Numbered from the stretch's first letter, positions 50,892 to 59,701 are shown. The stretch is DNA of 64,000 bases from Phycisphaeraceae bacterium (GCA_028277745.1 JANQFR010000076.1:19281-83280), one strand, 5' to 3'. The notes: generated by a model from the letters alone, not told the origin. Translations and numbers: made by a program.

Positions 50892-52787
50892 GTGCAAGGC
50901 CTCTACGGTTGGTTCTGGCGGCTGCTTCCGGGCAACCCGATGGTCGTGCGGATCGTGCAGGGCGGGTCGACGCGGATGCGTGACCTGTGGATCCGTATGG
51001 GCTATCTGGGCGCGCTGATCGGGCTGGTGCTGATCGGGCTGCTCACCGGCAGCGGTCTGGGGGCGGAGGTGTCGCTGACCGATCTGGCCAAGAGCGGGAC
51101 GTGGGTGTTCGCGATCATCAGCTACGGCCAAGTGCTGCTGGTCTGCCTGCTGGCGCCGCTGTTTATGGCCTCGGCGATCGCGCAGGAGCAGTCGGGCAAG
51201 ACCTATGACATCCTGCTGACCACGCCGATGTCGAACCTGCAGATCGTGCTGGGCTCGCTGGGGGGCCGGCTGTTTTTCGTGCTGGCGTTGCTGGTGAGCG
51301 GGCTGCCGCTGTTCGCGGTGCTGCTGATCTTCGGCGGGGTGCCGATCGCGTCGGTGGGGGTGAGCTTCGGGGTGGCGGCGTTCACCGCGGTGATGGTGGG
51401 CACGGTGGCGGTGACGCTGAGCGTGCTGCGGGTGGGCGGGCGCAAGGCGATCTTCACGTTCGTGATCTCGGTGATGGCCTACCTGATCGCGGCCTACGCG
51501 CTGGACGCGGCGCTGGTCCGCCGGGTCCTGCCCGGGCCGTACACGACCTGGCTGACGCCGCTGCACCCGCTGCTGGTGCTGGAGGCGAGCCTCAATAGCG
51601 CCAACTACCGCCCGCCGCCGGCCGAGTCGCTGGCGGGCTACCCGGCGATCGTGCGGTTTTACCTCGGCCAGCCGTTCGCCACGTTTGCGCTGCTGAGCGT
51701 GGGGGCGAGCCTGCTGCAGGTGCTGTGGTGCGCGGTGGTGCTCCGCCGGATCGGGCAGGAGTCGAGCCCGTGGGTGCGGAAGGTGAAGCTGGCCTTGCGT
51801 CTGAACGTGGACGGGGGCGAGCGCCAGCGCCCGGCGCGGCATGTGACCGGCGCGAACCCGATCGCGTGGCGGGAGTCGCACACCCGCGGCCGGGGCTTTG
51901 CGGGCCTGATCACCCGCTGGGGGTTCGTCACCGCGGCGGTGGTGATCGGCGTGCTGCTGCTGGCGACCTATCACCTGGGCCTGCTGCCCTCGGTGCCGGG
52001 CCCGACGGGCCAGCCGCTGCCGGACGCGGGGCTGTTCCGCAACGCGCTGTTCGTGCTGATCCTGCTGGAGGTCTCGGTAATCACGCTGGTGGCGATCTAC
52101 ATGTCGGCCGGCTGCGTCAGCCGCGAGCGTGAGGACGGGACGCTGGACATCTTCCTGACCACGCCGATGACGCCCAAGCACTACGTCTGGGGCAAGCTCT
52201 CGGGGCTGGTGCGTTTCCTGACGCTGCTGATCGCGGCGCCGGTGCTGACGCTGCTGATTGTGAGCCTTTACACGCTGCTGGGCTTGGCGCTGGACTGGCC
52301 GACCGCGACGTACCAGCAGCCGGTGTTCATGGCCAGCGGGGGCGGGTCGGTGGCGACGCCGCTGCTGCTGCCCGAGGCGCCGGTGCTCCTGGTGGTGATG
52401 CTCGTGCCGTTCGTGGCGCTGTGTGTGGCGACGGGGATGAACTGGTCATTGAAGGCCAAGGGCGTGCTGGGGGCGGTGATCCCGTCGGTGATCATCATCG
52501 GGCTGCTGGCGTTGATCCTGGGGTTGTGCGGCTGGCAGATGGCCGAGTCGGTGCCGTACCTGGGCGCAGCGGTCAACGCGTTCAGCCCGGTGACGAACCT
52601 GGCGATGATCATCGACCCGTGGCAGCGGCTCGACGCGTTCGCCGCCAATCCGCTCGCGGGGCGGATCGTGCTGGGCTTCGCCGCCGCGCTGGCCGCCGGG
52701 GGCTACAGCGTGATCGTGTACGCGATGCTGCTGGGCATGGTGAAGGGCTTCGACCAGACGGTCCGTAAGCTGTCCGGCGCGGGATAG
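50892..52787 (+). CDS. Double-length ABC-2 type transport permease
   Basis: 631 residues from GTG 50892, about 12 hydrophobic helices. Two ABC-2 halves are visible: AIAQEQSGKTYDILLTTPMSNLQIVLGSLGGRLFF in the first (residues 96-130) and CVSREREDGTLDIFLTTPMTPKHYVWGKLSGLVRF in the second (residues 410-445), the same motif EREDGT-D-LLTTPM repeated, so the protein probably arose by fusion or duplication. Its ATPase partner is not adjacent. TATCAT ends eight bases before the GTG with no clear SD. The stop TAG lies inside the family 2 repeat. Confidence 0.78.
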   Translation: MQGLYGWFWRLLPGNPMVVRIVQGGSTRMRDLWIRMGYLGALIGLVLIGLLTGSGLGAEVSLTDLAKSGTWVFAIISYGQVLLVCLLAPLFMASAIAQEQSGKTYDILLTTPMSNLQIVLGSLGGRLFFVLALLVSGLPLFAVLLIFGGVPIASVGVSFGVAAFTAVMVGTVAVTLSVLRVGGRKAIFTFVISVMAYLIAAYALDAALVRRVLPGPYTTWLTPLHPLLVLEASLNSANYRPPPAESLAGYPAIVRFYLGQPFATFALLSVGASLLQVLWCAVVLRRIGQESSPWVRKVKLALRLNVDGGERQRPARHVTGANPIAWRESHTRGRGFAGLITRWGFVTAAVVIGVLLLATYHLGLLPSVPGPTGQPLPDAGLFRNALFVLILLEVSVITLVAIYMSAGCVSREREDGTLDIFLTTPMTPKHYVWGKLSGLVRFLTLLIAAPVLTLLIVSLYTLLGLALDWPTATYQQPVFMASGGGSVATPLLLPEAPVLLVVMLVPFVALCVATGMNWSLKAKGVLGAVIPSVIIIGLLALILGLCGWQMAESVPYLGAAVNAFSPVTNLAMIIDPWQRLDAFAANPLAGRIVLGFAAALAAGGYSVIVYAMLLGMVKGFDQTVRKLSGAG

Positions 52788-52849
52788 CCGCGGGCAATGC
52801 CCGCGGAAAATGTCGTGGGCGGCCGACCGCGGGCATTGCCCGCGGCTAT
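52784..52849. repeat. Palindromic repeat, family 2, copy 2 (paired)
   Basis: Arms 52784-52806 and 52827-52849 are 23-base exact inverse complements separated by 20 bases; each arm is itself a palindrome (CCGCGGGC-AAT-GCCCGCGG). The TAG in the left arm is the permease stop codon. Convergent with the QueC-like gene. Confidence 0.85.
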
Positions 52850-52856
52850 ACAGTCC

Positions 52857-53522
52857 TCAGCCCGCGCGTCGGCTGCGTTTGCCCGGGGCCTCGCCCTCCA
52901 CGATTCCCCCGGCCTCCAGCGCCTGACGCCGACGCCGGCAGCCCACGCATACGCCGCAGGCCTGCGGCCCGCCGCCGGCGCAGCTCCACGCCAGCCCCCA
53001 CAGCTTGCCCATCCCCATCGAGACGCCCAGCTCGATGACCTGCGGGTCGGTCATCTCCAGCAGCGGCGTCTCCAGCGACGGCGTCCCCTGCTCGCCCAAC
53101 TCCAGCTTCGCCAACTGCTCGGTCAGCATGAGACGTTCGGTCATCGCCGCGATGGCGGCGGCGTCGCCGTCGAGGCTGGCGGGCCAGACCAGGCGCTGCG
53201 CCTGCATCCGCCGGGCCGTCGCCAGGCCCGCCAGCAGCGTCTGGGAGGCCGCCAGCGTCCCCATGGCGCCCCCGTCGGGCAGCCGGCCCTCGCCGTAGAG
53301 ATGCTCCATTTTCAGCTCGACGATCCGCGTCAGGCCGACATGCTCGGCCTGGCGCCGCGTGTGTTCGGTGCGGGTGTCCTGCGATTCACGACCGTCCCTC
53401 ACGTGCAGCAGCGTGACCCGCTGTTTACTCCCCCCGGGGGCCTGCTCCCGCAGGACCAGCCCGGTCGCGACCAGGCTCCGGATGCCGCCGTTGTTCATCA
53501 CCATCACGTGAGGCTTCGACAT
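52857..53522 (-). CDS. QueC-like protein with altered PP-loop
   Basis: 221 residues. The C-terminus holds the QueC zinc site, four Cys in CAGGGPQACGVCVGC (C181, C189, C192, C195), and the middle follows QueC (LVWPASLDGDAAAI, TPLLEMTDPQVIELGVSMG in the place of its substrate block). The PP-loop, normally SGGxDS, is NNGGIRS at residues 10-16: Ser is Asn and the Asp is Arg. 7-Cyano-7-deazaguanine synthase activity is therefore uncertain. No other queuosine gene is adjacent; a class I amidotransferase is divergent. Confidence 0.75.
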   Translation of the reverse strand: MSKPHVMVMNNGGIRSLVATGLVLREQAPGGSKQRVTLLHVRDGRESQDTRTEHTRRQAEHVGLTRIVELKMEHLYGEGRLPDGGAMGTLAASQTLLAGLATARRMQAQRLVWPASLDGDAAAIAAMTERLMLTEQLAKLELGEQGTPSLETPLLEMTDPQVIELGVSMGMGKLWGLAWSCAGGGPQACGVCVGCRRRRQALEAGGIVEGEAPGKRSRRAG

Positions 53523-53597
53523 ACGCTTGTTATCGGTCTGTTCACCTCCGGCGGTTCACTTCCGTTATCATCTGGATGTCCTCAGAGGCCCCACGCC

Positions 53598-54353
53598 ATG
53601 CTGATCGTTCTGCAACACCACCCCCGTGAGTCGCCCGCCCGCCTCGGCCAGATCCTCACGGAGCACGGCCACCGCCTCCGCACCGTCGAGCTGTTCGACG
53701 GCGCCCCCTTGCCGCCCGACCTCGACGACGTCGACGGTCTGGTTGTCATGGGCGGCCCGATGAACGTCGACGAGACCGACCAGCACGCCTGGCTCAAGCC
53801 CGAGATGGACCTGATCAAGCAGGCCCACGACGCCGAGTTGCCGATCGTCGGCATCTGCCTGGGTTCGCAGCTCATCGCCGCGGCGCTGGGCGGCGAGGTC
53901 GCGCCGATGGACACCCCAGAGGCCGGCTTCGCGCCGGTCAAGCTCGCGTTCCCGGGCACGATGGACCCGCTCCACGCCGGCATCCCCTGGGAATCGCCGC
54001 AGTTCCACCTCCACGGCCAGCAGGTGGTCAAGCTCCCCGACGGCGCGACCCCGCTGTCGGGATCCGAGGCGTGCAAGACCCAGGCCTTCAAAGTCGGCCT
54101 CCGCACCTACGGGTTCCAGTACCACTTCGAGTGGACCCGCCGCGACCTGGACGTCGTGCTCGACGACAACACCGCGTGGCTGGCGGAGCACGGCATCGAC
54201 GCGGGCCCGATCCGCGAGTCGATCGACGCCCACTTCCCCCAGTACCGCCGCCTGGGCGACCGCCTCGCCGCCACCATCGCCAACATCCTCTACCCGATCG
54301 ACAAGCGGATCAGCCACACCATCCGCCCGGCGGCGAATTTCCACGCGTCGTGA
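53598..54353 (+). CDS. Class I glutamine amidotransferase (GMP synthase-like)
   Basis: 251 residues. Catalytic triad of class I amidotransferases: Cys in PIVGICLGSQLIAAALGG, and His/Glu in YGFQYHFEW. VVMGGPMNVDETDQHAWLKPEMDLI is the GuaA-like N-terminal block. The protein lacks the ATP-pyrophosphatase half, so it is a stand-alone family member rather than GMP synthase. GAGG lies ten bases before the ATG. A TATCAT (53568-53573) may be its -10. The next gene overlaps its stop. Confidence 0.87.
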   Translation: MLIVLQHHPRESPARLGQILTEHGHRLRTVELFDGAPLPPDLDDVDGLVVMGGPMNVDETDQHAWLKPEMDLIKQAHDAELPIVGICLGSQLIAAALGGEVAPMDTPEAGFAPVKLAFPGTMDPLHAGIPWESPQFHLHGQQVVKLPDGATPLSGSEACKTQAFKVGLRTYGFQYHFEWTRRDLDVVLDDNTAWLAEHGIDAGPIRESIDAHFPQYRRLGDRLAATIANILYPIDKRISHTIRPAANFHAS

Positions 54354-55036
54354 CGGCTGAGGCGCCGAGATCGGCCCGACGGTCAGGCCCGCTCCTGCTG
54401 GCCCTCGTTCTGCTGGGCGGCTGTCAGGCCCGGCCGCCGATCGCCGACCACTGGACGCCCCGGCCCGCCGACGCCCTGGTGCACGACGCCGGCCGCGACC
54501 GGCAGGGCCGTTTGCAGGTGTTCATCCATTTCGTGCCGTGGGCCTCGTCCCACGCGTCGGCCCGGGTGACCGCGCCCGGGCGCGTGCCGGTGATGTGGGA
54601 CCCCGGCGGGACCTACGGCGATGACGACCCGGAACTCGGCCGGCGGTCCGACGTCCTGCTTGTGCCCGATCTGTCGCTGGCCGAGTGGTGGCGTTGGCGC
54701 CGCGACGGCTGCAGCGAATCGCTCATGATGGTGTTCGAGTGGGACCTGCCCGACGCCTATGCCGAGACGCTGGCTCAAACGCTGCTCGACCGTCGCCGGG
54801 TCCCCGACCGGACCGCCGATTTCACGACGGAAACCATGGGCGGCGCCTGCAGCAAGAACCTCTGCCGTTTCCTCAACGAGTTCGCCGCGCCGCGCATCAC
54901 CGTGCCGCGGCGCTACCTCTGGCCTCACGCCCTGGCCGAGCACCTGTGGACCCAGAGCCCCAGCCGCGTGCTGGTGATCGAGCCCCCGGCCGCCGCCCGG
55001 GCCTACTTCGCTGCCCGCTCGGCGGGGGTGGATTGA
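54350..55036 (+). CDS. Lipoprotein of unknown function, possible papain-like fold
   Basis: 228 residues from the GTG overlapping the previous stop (GTGA). Lipoprotein signal LLLALVLLGGC|QARPP. The mature part has VFIHFVPWASSHASARVTAPGRV, with an early His, then later FTTETMGGACSKNLCRFLNEFA, a Cys in the CSxxL context. This His-before-Cys order recalls the permuted papain-like NlpC/P60 (YiiX/DUF830-type) family, but I cannot align the whole protein, so only the lipoprotein call is firm. Confidence 0.65.
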   Translation: MTAEAPRSARRSGPLLLALVLLGGCQARPPIADHWTPRPADALVHDAGRDRQGRLQVFIHFVPWASSHASARVTAPGRVPVMWDPGGTYGDDDPELGRRSDVLLVPDLSLAEWWRWRRDGCSESLMMVFEWDLPDAYAETLAQTLLDRRRVPDRTADFTTETMGGACSKNLCRFLNEFAAPRITVPRRYLWPHALAEHLWTQSPSRVLVIEPPAAARAYFAARSAGVD

Positions 55037-55055
55037 GATAAATCGCCATCGCCGG

Positions 55056-55074
55056 AGCCCCGCATGCGGGGCTT
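55056..55074. terminator. Bidirectional terminator
   Basis: AGCCCCGCATGCGGGGCTT is a perfect 19-base hairpin in the convergent gap of the lipoprotein gene and the small acidic protein gene. A short T-tract follows only weakly. Confidence 0.6.
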
Positions 55075-55103
55075 CGTTGCGCTCTCAACGCCGTTGATGT
55101 GTG

Positions 55104-55343
55104 TCAGTCCTCGAGGATGAGCACCGCGACCTTGTACGGCTCTCCCGCGTCGTCGACGTGTTCGCCTTCGATGAGCTTTTCGATGGTGCCCCGCGTGTAT
55201 CCGCTGAAGTCGTCCTCGAGCCCGATGGTGTCGCCAACGCCGTAATCCCAGCCCTTGACGTCGACCGGGTGGTAGCTGCCCGTGTGGACCTCGGCGTTGC
55301 GTTCGGGGTGCTGATACAGCCTCACCGCGATTTCTTCGTCCAT
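55104..55343 (-). CDS. Small acidic protein of unknown function
   Basis: 79 residues from the ATG with GGAG six bases upstream (MDEEIAVRLYQHPERNAEVHTG); a TTG five codons earlier is possible. The sequence is acidic with a compact beta-like pattern (YKVAVLILED at the end). No family recognised. It is divergent in function from its neighbours and stands alone. Confidence 0.65.
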   Translation of the reverse strand: MDEEIAVRLYQHPERNAEVHTGSYHPVDVKGWDYGVGDTIGLEDDFSGYTRGTIEKLIEGEHVDDAGEPYKVAVLILED

Positions 55344-55390
55344 TGTGTTCTCCGTCAATATCGCGTCCGCGGGGCGGGGCCGCTGGGGGA

Positions 55391-55762
55391 TCAGAAAAAC
55401 CGGCTGAGAAGATACCCGATGATCGCCAGCCCAACCACGGACGCAACGATGATGAGGATGACTTTCCGTTTGCGGGCGTCGGCCTCGGCGAGCGCCTGGG
55501 CGGCGCGGACCCGCTCCTGTTCACGCCGCGCCGCGGCCTTGGCCGGGTCGACCGCGACCGGCTCGCCGTCGTCCGGCTCCTGGTCCGCCGGCGGTGAGGG
55601 CGGCGTCTCGGCCGGAGGCGGGGCCGGGGGCGGCGGGGTCGGTTCGGCTTCGGGGCGGGCCGCCAGCGGCGGCGGCGGGGCGGCCGCGGGCTCCTCCGGC
55701 TCCTCGGCCAGTTCATACGTCTCCGGCTCCTCCGCCGGCTTGTCTGGGGGGTCTTTCGCCAT
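55391..55762 (-). CDS. Pro/Glu-rich tail-anchored membrane protein
   Basis: 123 residues. About 85 residues of Pro-, Ala- and Glu-rich linker, then a charged helix (AARREQERVRAAQALAEADARKRK) and one C-terminal transmembrane helix (VILIIVASVVGLAIIGYLLS). No signal peptide, so likely inserted tail-first with the N-terminus cytoplasmic. Function unknown; low complexity makes homology assignments unreliable. Confidence 0.6.
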   Translation of the reverse strand: MAKDPPDKPAEEPETYELAEEPEEPAAAPPPPLAARPEAEPTPPPPAPPPAETPPSPPADQEPDDGEPVAVDPAKAAARREQERVRAAQALAEADARKRKVILIIVASVVGLAIIGYLLSRFF

Positions 55763-56012
55763 CTTGTCCTGCCTTCGTCCCGGGTTCGGCCCCCGTCTAC
55801 ATCATTGTTAGCTCAACCATCGGGCAAAGAAAAGGCCGACTTTTCCTGGAATCATGCCCCCACGCTCGCTACCGCGGCGTCCCATAGAGTTTTCGCGGCG
55901 CCTGGCCGAGAGGTTGCGGCAAGGTTGAAATAATTGCCCGGGATTCTTCATTTAAGCATCTGACGTACGATAGACCCGAGAGTCCGGGGCCGGACGGATT
56001 GAGTTTTAATCG

Positions 56013-56837
56013 ATGGATGAGCATACGCCGGTTGCACATCAAGGGGCGTCGGACCCATTGCAGACGCCGTCTCGCGTTTGCCTGGCGGTGCCATGTTACA
56101 ACGAGGCCGCCCGTCTGCTCGTGGAGGACTACGTCGACGCCCTCGACCGCATGCCATGGCTCCACTTGATGTTGGTGGATGACGCCAGCACCGACGACAC
56201 GGCGCAGGTGCTGGATCAGCTCCACGAGCGCCGCCCCGGGCAGACGGCGGTGTTGCGTCAGGCCCGCAACGGCGGCAAGAGCAAGGCGGTGCAGGCCGGC
56301 CTGCTGCGGGCGCTGCGGGATCGGCCGGCCTACGTGGGGTACTGGGACGCGGACCTCGCCACGCCCCTGGACGAGGCGCCGCGCATGGTGCAATTGATGG
56401 AGGACCAGCCGCGGCTGGACCTGGTGATGGGGTCGCGCGTGAAGATGCTGGGCCGCACCATCAAACGGCGGTACAGCCGACACGTGATGGGCCGGTTGTT
56501 CGCCGCGTACGCCGCGATGAAGTCCGGCCTGCCGATCTACGACAGCCAGTGCGGCGCCAAGCTGCTGCGCGTCAACGAGCGCACCGCCGACCTGTTCGAT
56601 CAGCCGTTCCGGTCGCGGTGGCTGCTGGACCTGGAGTTGATCCTGCGGTTGAAGGCCGCCGTGGCGCAGAGCAACGGCGTGCCGCTGGAGCAGCGGATTT
56701 ACGAGATGCCGCTGCACTACTGGGAAGACAAAGCCGGCTCCAAGGTTTCGCCCCTCGACCTGCCCCGCTCGCTTTGGGAGCTTCATCATCTGACGAAGGC
56801 CTATCAGCGACAGGACCGATTACGTGAAGTGGTATAG
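56013..56837 (+). CDS. Glycosyltransferase family 2, dolichyl-phosphate sugar synthase-like
   Basis: 274 residues. LAVPCYNEAARLL, LMLVDDASTDDTAQVL, RNGGKSKAVQAGL, GYWDADLATPLDE (DxD-type site) and YDSQCGAKLLR are the GT2 blocks, and the QCGxK motif points to the dolichyl/undecaprenyl-phosphate hexosyltransferase branch. Lacks transmembrane helices at the C-terminus. It probably makes a lipid-linked sugar for envelope glycans. The stop TAG lies inside a truncated family 2 repeat. Confidence 0.85.
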   Translation: MDEHTPVAHQGASDPLQTPSRVCLAVPCYNEAARLLVEDYVDALDRMPWLHLMLVDDASTDDTAQVLDQLHERRPGQTAVLRQARNGGKSKAVQAGLLRALRDRPAYVGYWDADLATPLDEAPRMVQLMEDQPRLDLVMGSRVKMLGRTIKRRYSRHVMGRLFAAYAAMKSGLPIYDSQCGAKLLRVNERTADLFDQPFRSRWLLDLELILRLKAAVAQSNGVPLEQRIYEMPLHYWEDKAGSKVSPLDLPRSLWELHHLTKAYQRQDRLREVV

Positions 56838-56870
56838 CCGCGGGCAATGCCCTTGGGCCGGCGCTGAACC
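56833..56870. repeat. Hybrid of repeat families 2 and 3
   Basis: TATAGCCGCGGGCAATGCCC (56833-56852), a truncated family 2 arm, joins GGGCCGGCGCTGAACC (56855-56870), the inverse of the start of family 3. The TAG is the glycosyltransferase stop. Convergent gap with the PEP-CTERM endonuclease gene. Confidence 0.55.
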
Positions 56871-56880
56871 GTTCGTGACA

Positions 56881-59619
56881 TCACTGCCCGCGTGAACGCG
56901 CCGCCCGCCGCGGGGCGAGGAGGGCGAGCATCGCGAGGCAGAGCACGCCGGTGGCGGGCTCGGGGATCGGGCCGTAGATCTGGGCGTACCACGCCTCGGC
57001 GTCGAAGCCCGGGCCGGGGGTCGGGGCCGCGTCGGCGAGGTTCAACGCGATCAGCACGTCCGCCTCGGTGAAACCCGAAAGCCCGTCGCCGTCGACCGCC
57101 ATGGTGTCCAGCAGCGTTGCGGCTGCGTCCGCGCCGCTTGTCTCCATGGCGGCGATCACCGCGAACAGGAAGTCGATGTCGTTGGCGTCGATCACGCCGT
57201 CGGCGCCGGCGACCGCGCCCGGCCCGGCCAGGTCGCCGCGCGCGTCGCCCCAGGCGTAATCCTTGCTCGTCTCCAGCAGGGTGTTGAAAAAGTTGTCGTC
57301 CGACGCGTTGAGCAGGCCGTCGTCGAGCACGTCCAGCGCCTCGTCGACCGCGATGAAGTTGTCCTTGCGGTTGACCGAACCCCCGCCCACGACTTCAAAC
57401 GTGTCGGCGGCCAGGCGGACGTCGTCGGCGTCCACGTCGTTGTCCATGTCCAGGTCGCCGACGTTGAGCGGGTCGATGCCGACCGTGTTGGTGTAGGTGG
57501 CGAGGTCCTCGACGGCGAGGACGAAGAAGCTCAGGTCGTCGGCGTCCGCCACGCCGTCGAGGTTCATGTCGCCGGTGACGACCGACTGGACGTCGGCGGT
57601 GATTGTGAGCACGAGCGGGTCGCCGGCGGCGGCGCCGGGCAGGTCTTCGTCAGAAGTGGCGATCGTGTAGGTCGCGATGAAACTGCCGCTGTTGGTGGTG
57701 TCGACCGACGCGGTGAACCCGGCGGACGCCCCGGCGGCCAGCGCGGACAGCGGCGCCAGGCTGGCGCCGAACGCGGCCGCGTCGCCCCCGGGGGTGATGC
57801 TGTCGAGGTCGAGCCCGGCGGTGAACCCGACGGTCGACGTCAGGTTGAAGATATCGAACGATTGATCGGCGACCGAGGCGGTCTGGTAGACCGTGCCGAA
57901 GTCGAGGGTGAGGGTGTTGTCGTCGAGCGTGGCGTCGAACGAGCCATTGGCGTGGTCGAGGACGGTGGCGGTGTAGCCGACCTGCACATCGGCGTAGGCG
58001 CCCTCGCCGGTGAGGCCCGCGCCGCCGTTCTCGGCGGTGCTGACGCCCAGGCCCACCGAGCCCGAGTGGGCGCCGGCGGTGTTGAACGTCGCCTCGACGG
58101 TGCGCGAGCCGGTGTCGGACGCGTCGTCGAACAGCGTGCCGCTGCCGCCGGTCACCGACGCGGGGCCGTTGGCGCCGGTCGTGGCGACGTTGACGCGGGT
58201 CCGCTCGTTGTCCGAGCCCGAGGTGGTCAGCGTGGCGCCGGCGGAGACGGCGGCGTCGCGGAGGACCATGCCGAAGTCGGCGGTGTTGCTGACGACGGTC
58301 CGCTGGGCGAGCACCGCGACGCCGACGTTGATCACGTCATCGCCGTCGTTGGCGCCGACGCCCGCGCCGCCGTTGGTGGTCACATCGAGGTTGTTGATGG
58401 TGATCGACCCGCCCTGGAGCCCGGTCGACGAGGTGTCGACCCCGCCGGAGAGGCCGACGTCGATGTTACGCGAGCCGGGCGCGTTCATCGCAAAGGCGTT
58501 GTACCGGCCCTCGACGCTGGCGCCGCCTTCCTCGGCGGTCGCGCCGCCGGAGGCGGTGATGCTGTAGTACGTGCCGTCGTTGCCGGTCTTGTTGATGGTC
58601 ATGCTGGCCGTGCCCAGCGACCCGGCGGACTGCCCCTGCATGACGCGTCCGAGCTGGACGTCGACCGAGGACGACCCGTCGGCGTTGGGGGCGCCGCCGA
58701 CGCTGATCTGCGTGTCGTTCTGCTGGTCGACAAAGATCGAGTGGACGAGTTCCGGTCGGTCGACCGCGAAGTTGCGGTTGCCCTGGGAGAGCCAGTTGTT
58801 GGGCGTGATGACGGCGCCGAACTCGTCTTCATAGCTGCGCTCGAAGATAATGTCGTTACGCCGCAGCTCGAAGTTGCTCACCGGGTCGGCGTAATGCCAT
58901 TCAAGCATCGCGGCGAGGTCGCCTTGCTGGGAGCCGCTGGAGGAGGGGTTGCCGTTGACGAGCACGAGGTCGCCGGAGTTGGGGTCCTGGCCCATGTTGC
59001 CGTCGTAGCGGACGTCCATGTAGAAGTTGATGCGGGCGGTGTCGCCCTTGTGCTCTTCGCCGGGGTACCAGTAAGGGGAGCTGATCCCTTCGCCGTTGCC
59101 CCCCCCGACGGGCGAGCCGCCGAAGTTGCGGTTCGACTTGGAGGAGTTGGTGGAGGCGTAGGCCCACCGCAGGTTGTGCAGGTCCGCGTAGTCGCGGCCG
59201 ATGTTGTCGCGGCCGCCTGGGTTGTGTCGGCTGGCGGACCAGACGTGTTCGCGGTTGCGCGGCGTCGGGTCGGTGAGCAGCACGTCGTCGTTGTCGTAAA
59301 CGTGATTGACGAAGGGGATGTCGAAGATGCCCGACCGCGCGAAAGACTGGTCCAGCACGTCCAGCGCCGGGCCCGCGTCGGCGTAGTCGTTGAGGCGGTG
59401 CTGGGTCTGCGACCCCAGGTCGGGGCCGCTGAAGTAGTCCTTCTCGATGATGAGGTGGATCTGGTCTCGCAGCGCCGAACCCGTGAGGCCGTCGGCGGTC
59501 TGGTAGTAATCGACCGGCGCCTCCCAGTCGGGGTCGAAGTCCCATTGCGCGGAAGCGGGGGCGGCGAGGGCGGCGGGAACCAGGAACGTCACAAGACGGA
59601 AGGCGGACAGATTCAGTCG
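56881..59619 (-). CDS. Secreted endonuclease I with dockerin-like repeats and PEP-CTERM tail
   Basis: 912 residues from ATG 59619. Signal peptide (LSAFRLVTFLVPAALAAPASA). Residues about 45-280 match the endonuclease I/EndA family (PF04231): RNREHVWSASRHNPGG and YADLHNLRWAYASTN contain its catalytic His/Asn. A long Gly/Ser/Thr-rich beta stretch follows, then dockerin-like calcium loops (GDMNLDGVADADDLSFFV, GDLDMDNDVDADDVRLAAD) and a C-terminal sorting tail IPEPATGVLCLAMLALLAPRR. Thus an exported, surface-processed nuclease; exosortase is not in the window. Possibly nutrient DNA degradation. Confidence 0.85.
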   Translation of the reverse strand, partial: RLNLSAFRLVTFLVPAALAAPASAQWDFDPDWEAPVDYYQTADGLTGSALRDQIHLIIEKDYFSGPDLGSQTQHRLNDYADAGPALDVLDQSFARSGIFDIPFVNHVYDNDDVLLTDPTPRNREHVWSASRHNPGGRDNIGRDYADLHNLRWAYASTNSSKSNRNFGGSPVGGGNGEGISSPYWYPGEEHKGDTARINFYMDVRYDGNMGQDPNSGDLVLVNGNPSSSGSQQGDLAAMLEWHYADPVSNFELRRNDIIFERSYEDEFGAVITPNNWLSQGNRNFAVDRPELVHSIFVDQQNDTQISVGGAPNADGSSSVDVQLGRVMQGQSAGSLGTASMTINKTGNDGTYYSITASGGATAEEGGASVEGRYNAFAMNAPGSRNIDVGLSGGVDTSSTGLQGGSITINNLDVTTNGGAGVGANDGDDVINVGVAVLAQRTVVSNTADFGMVLRDAAVSAGATLTTSGSDNERTRVNVATTGANGPASVTGGSGTLFDDASDTGSRTVEATFNTAGAHSGSVGLGVSTAENGGAGLTGEGAYADVQVGYTATVLDHANGSFDATLDDNTLTLDFGTVYQTASVADQSFDIFNLTSTVGFTAGLDLDSITPGGDAAAFGASLAPLSALAAGASAGFTASVDTTNSGSFIATYTIATSDEDLPGAAAGDPLVLTITADVQSVVTGDMNLDGVADADDLSFFVLAVEDLATYTNTVGIDPLNVGDLDMDNDVDADDVRLAADTFEVVGGGSVNRKDNFIAVDEALDVLDDGLLNASDDNFFNTLLETSKDYAWGDARGDLAGPGAVAGADGVIDANDIDFLFAVIAAMETSGADAAATLLDTMAVDGDGLSGFTEADVLIALNLADAAPTPGPGFDAEAWYAQIYGPIPEPATGVLCLAMLALLAPRRAARSRGQ

Positions 59620-59672
59620 CATCAGAAGCATCTCTTATCCGTTTGGCGTGCGGGCCGATCGGTATGGAAAGA

Positions 59673-59701
59673 GTGGGCTGGGGTCATGAACCCCAGCCCA
59701 C
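59673..59701. terminator. Hairpin terminator between the PEP-CTERM genes
   Basis: GTGGGCTGGGGT (59673-59684) pairs perfectly with ACCCCAGCCCAC (59690-59701), five-base loop. T-run is present on the plus strand and shorter on the minus strand. Confidence 0.65.

Noticed and set aside
52857..54353. Antiviral QueC-like defence locus (Qat or CBASS type)
   Set aside because: No effector, nuclease, cyclase or ubiquitin-like partner lies next to the QueC-like gene; neighbours are an ABC-2 permease and an amidotransferase.
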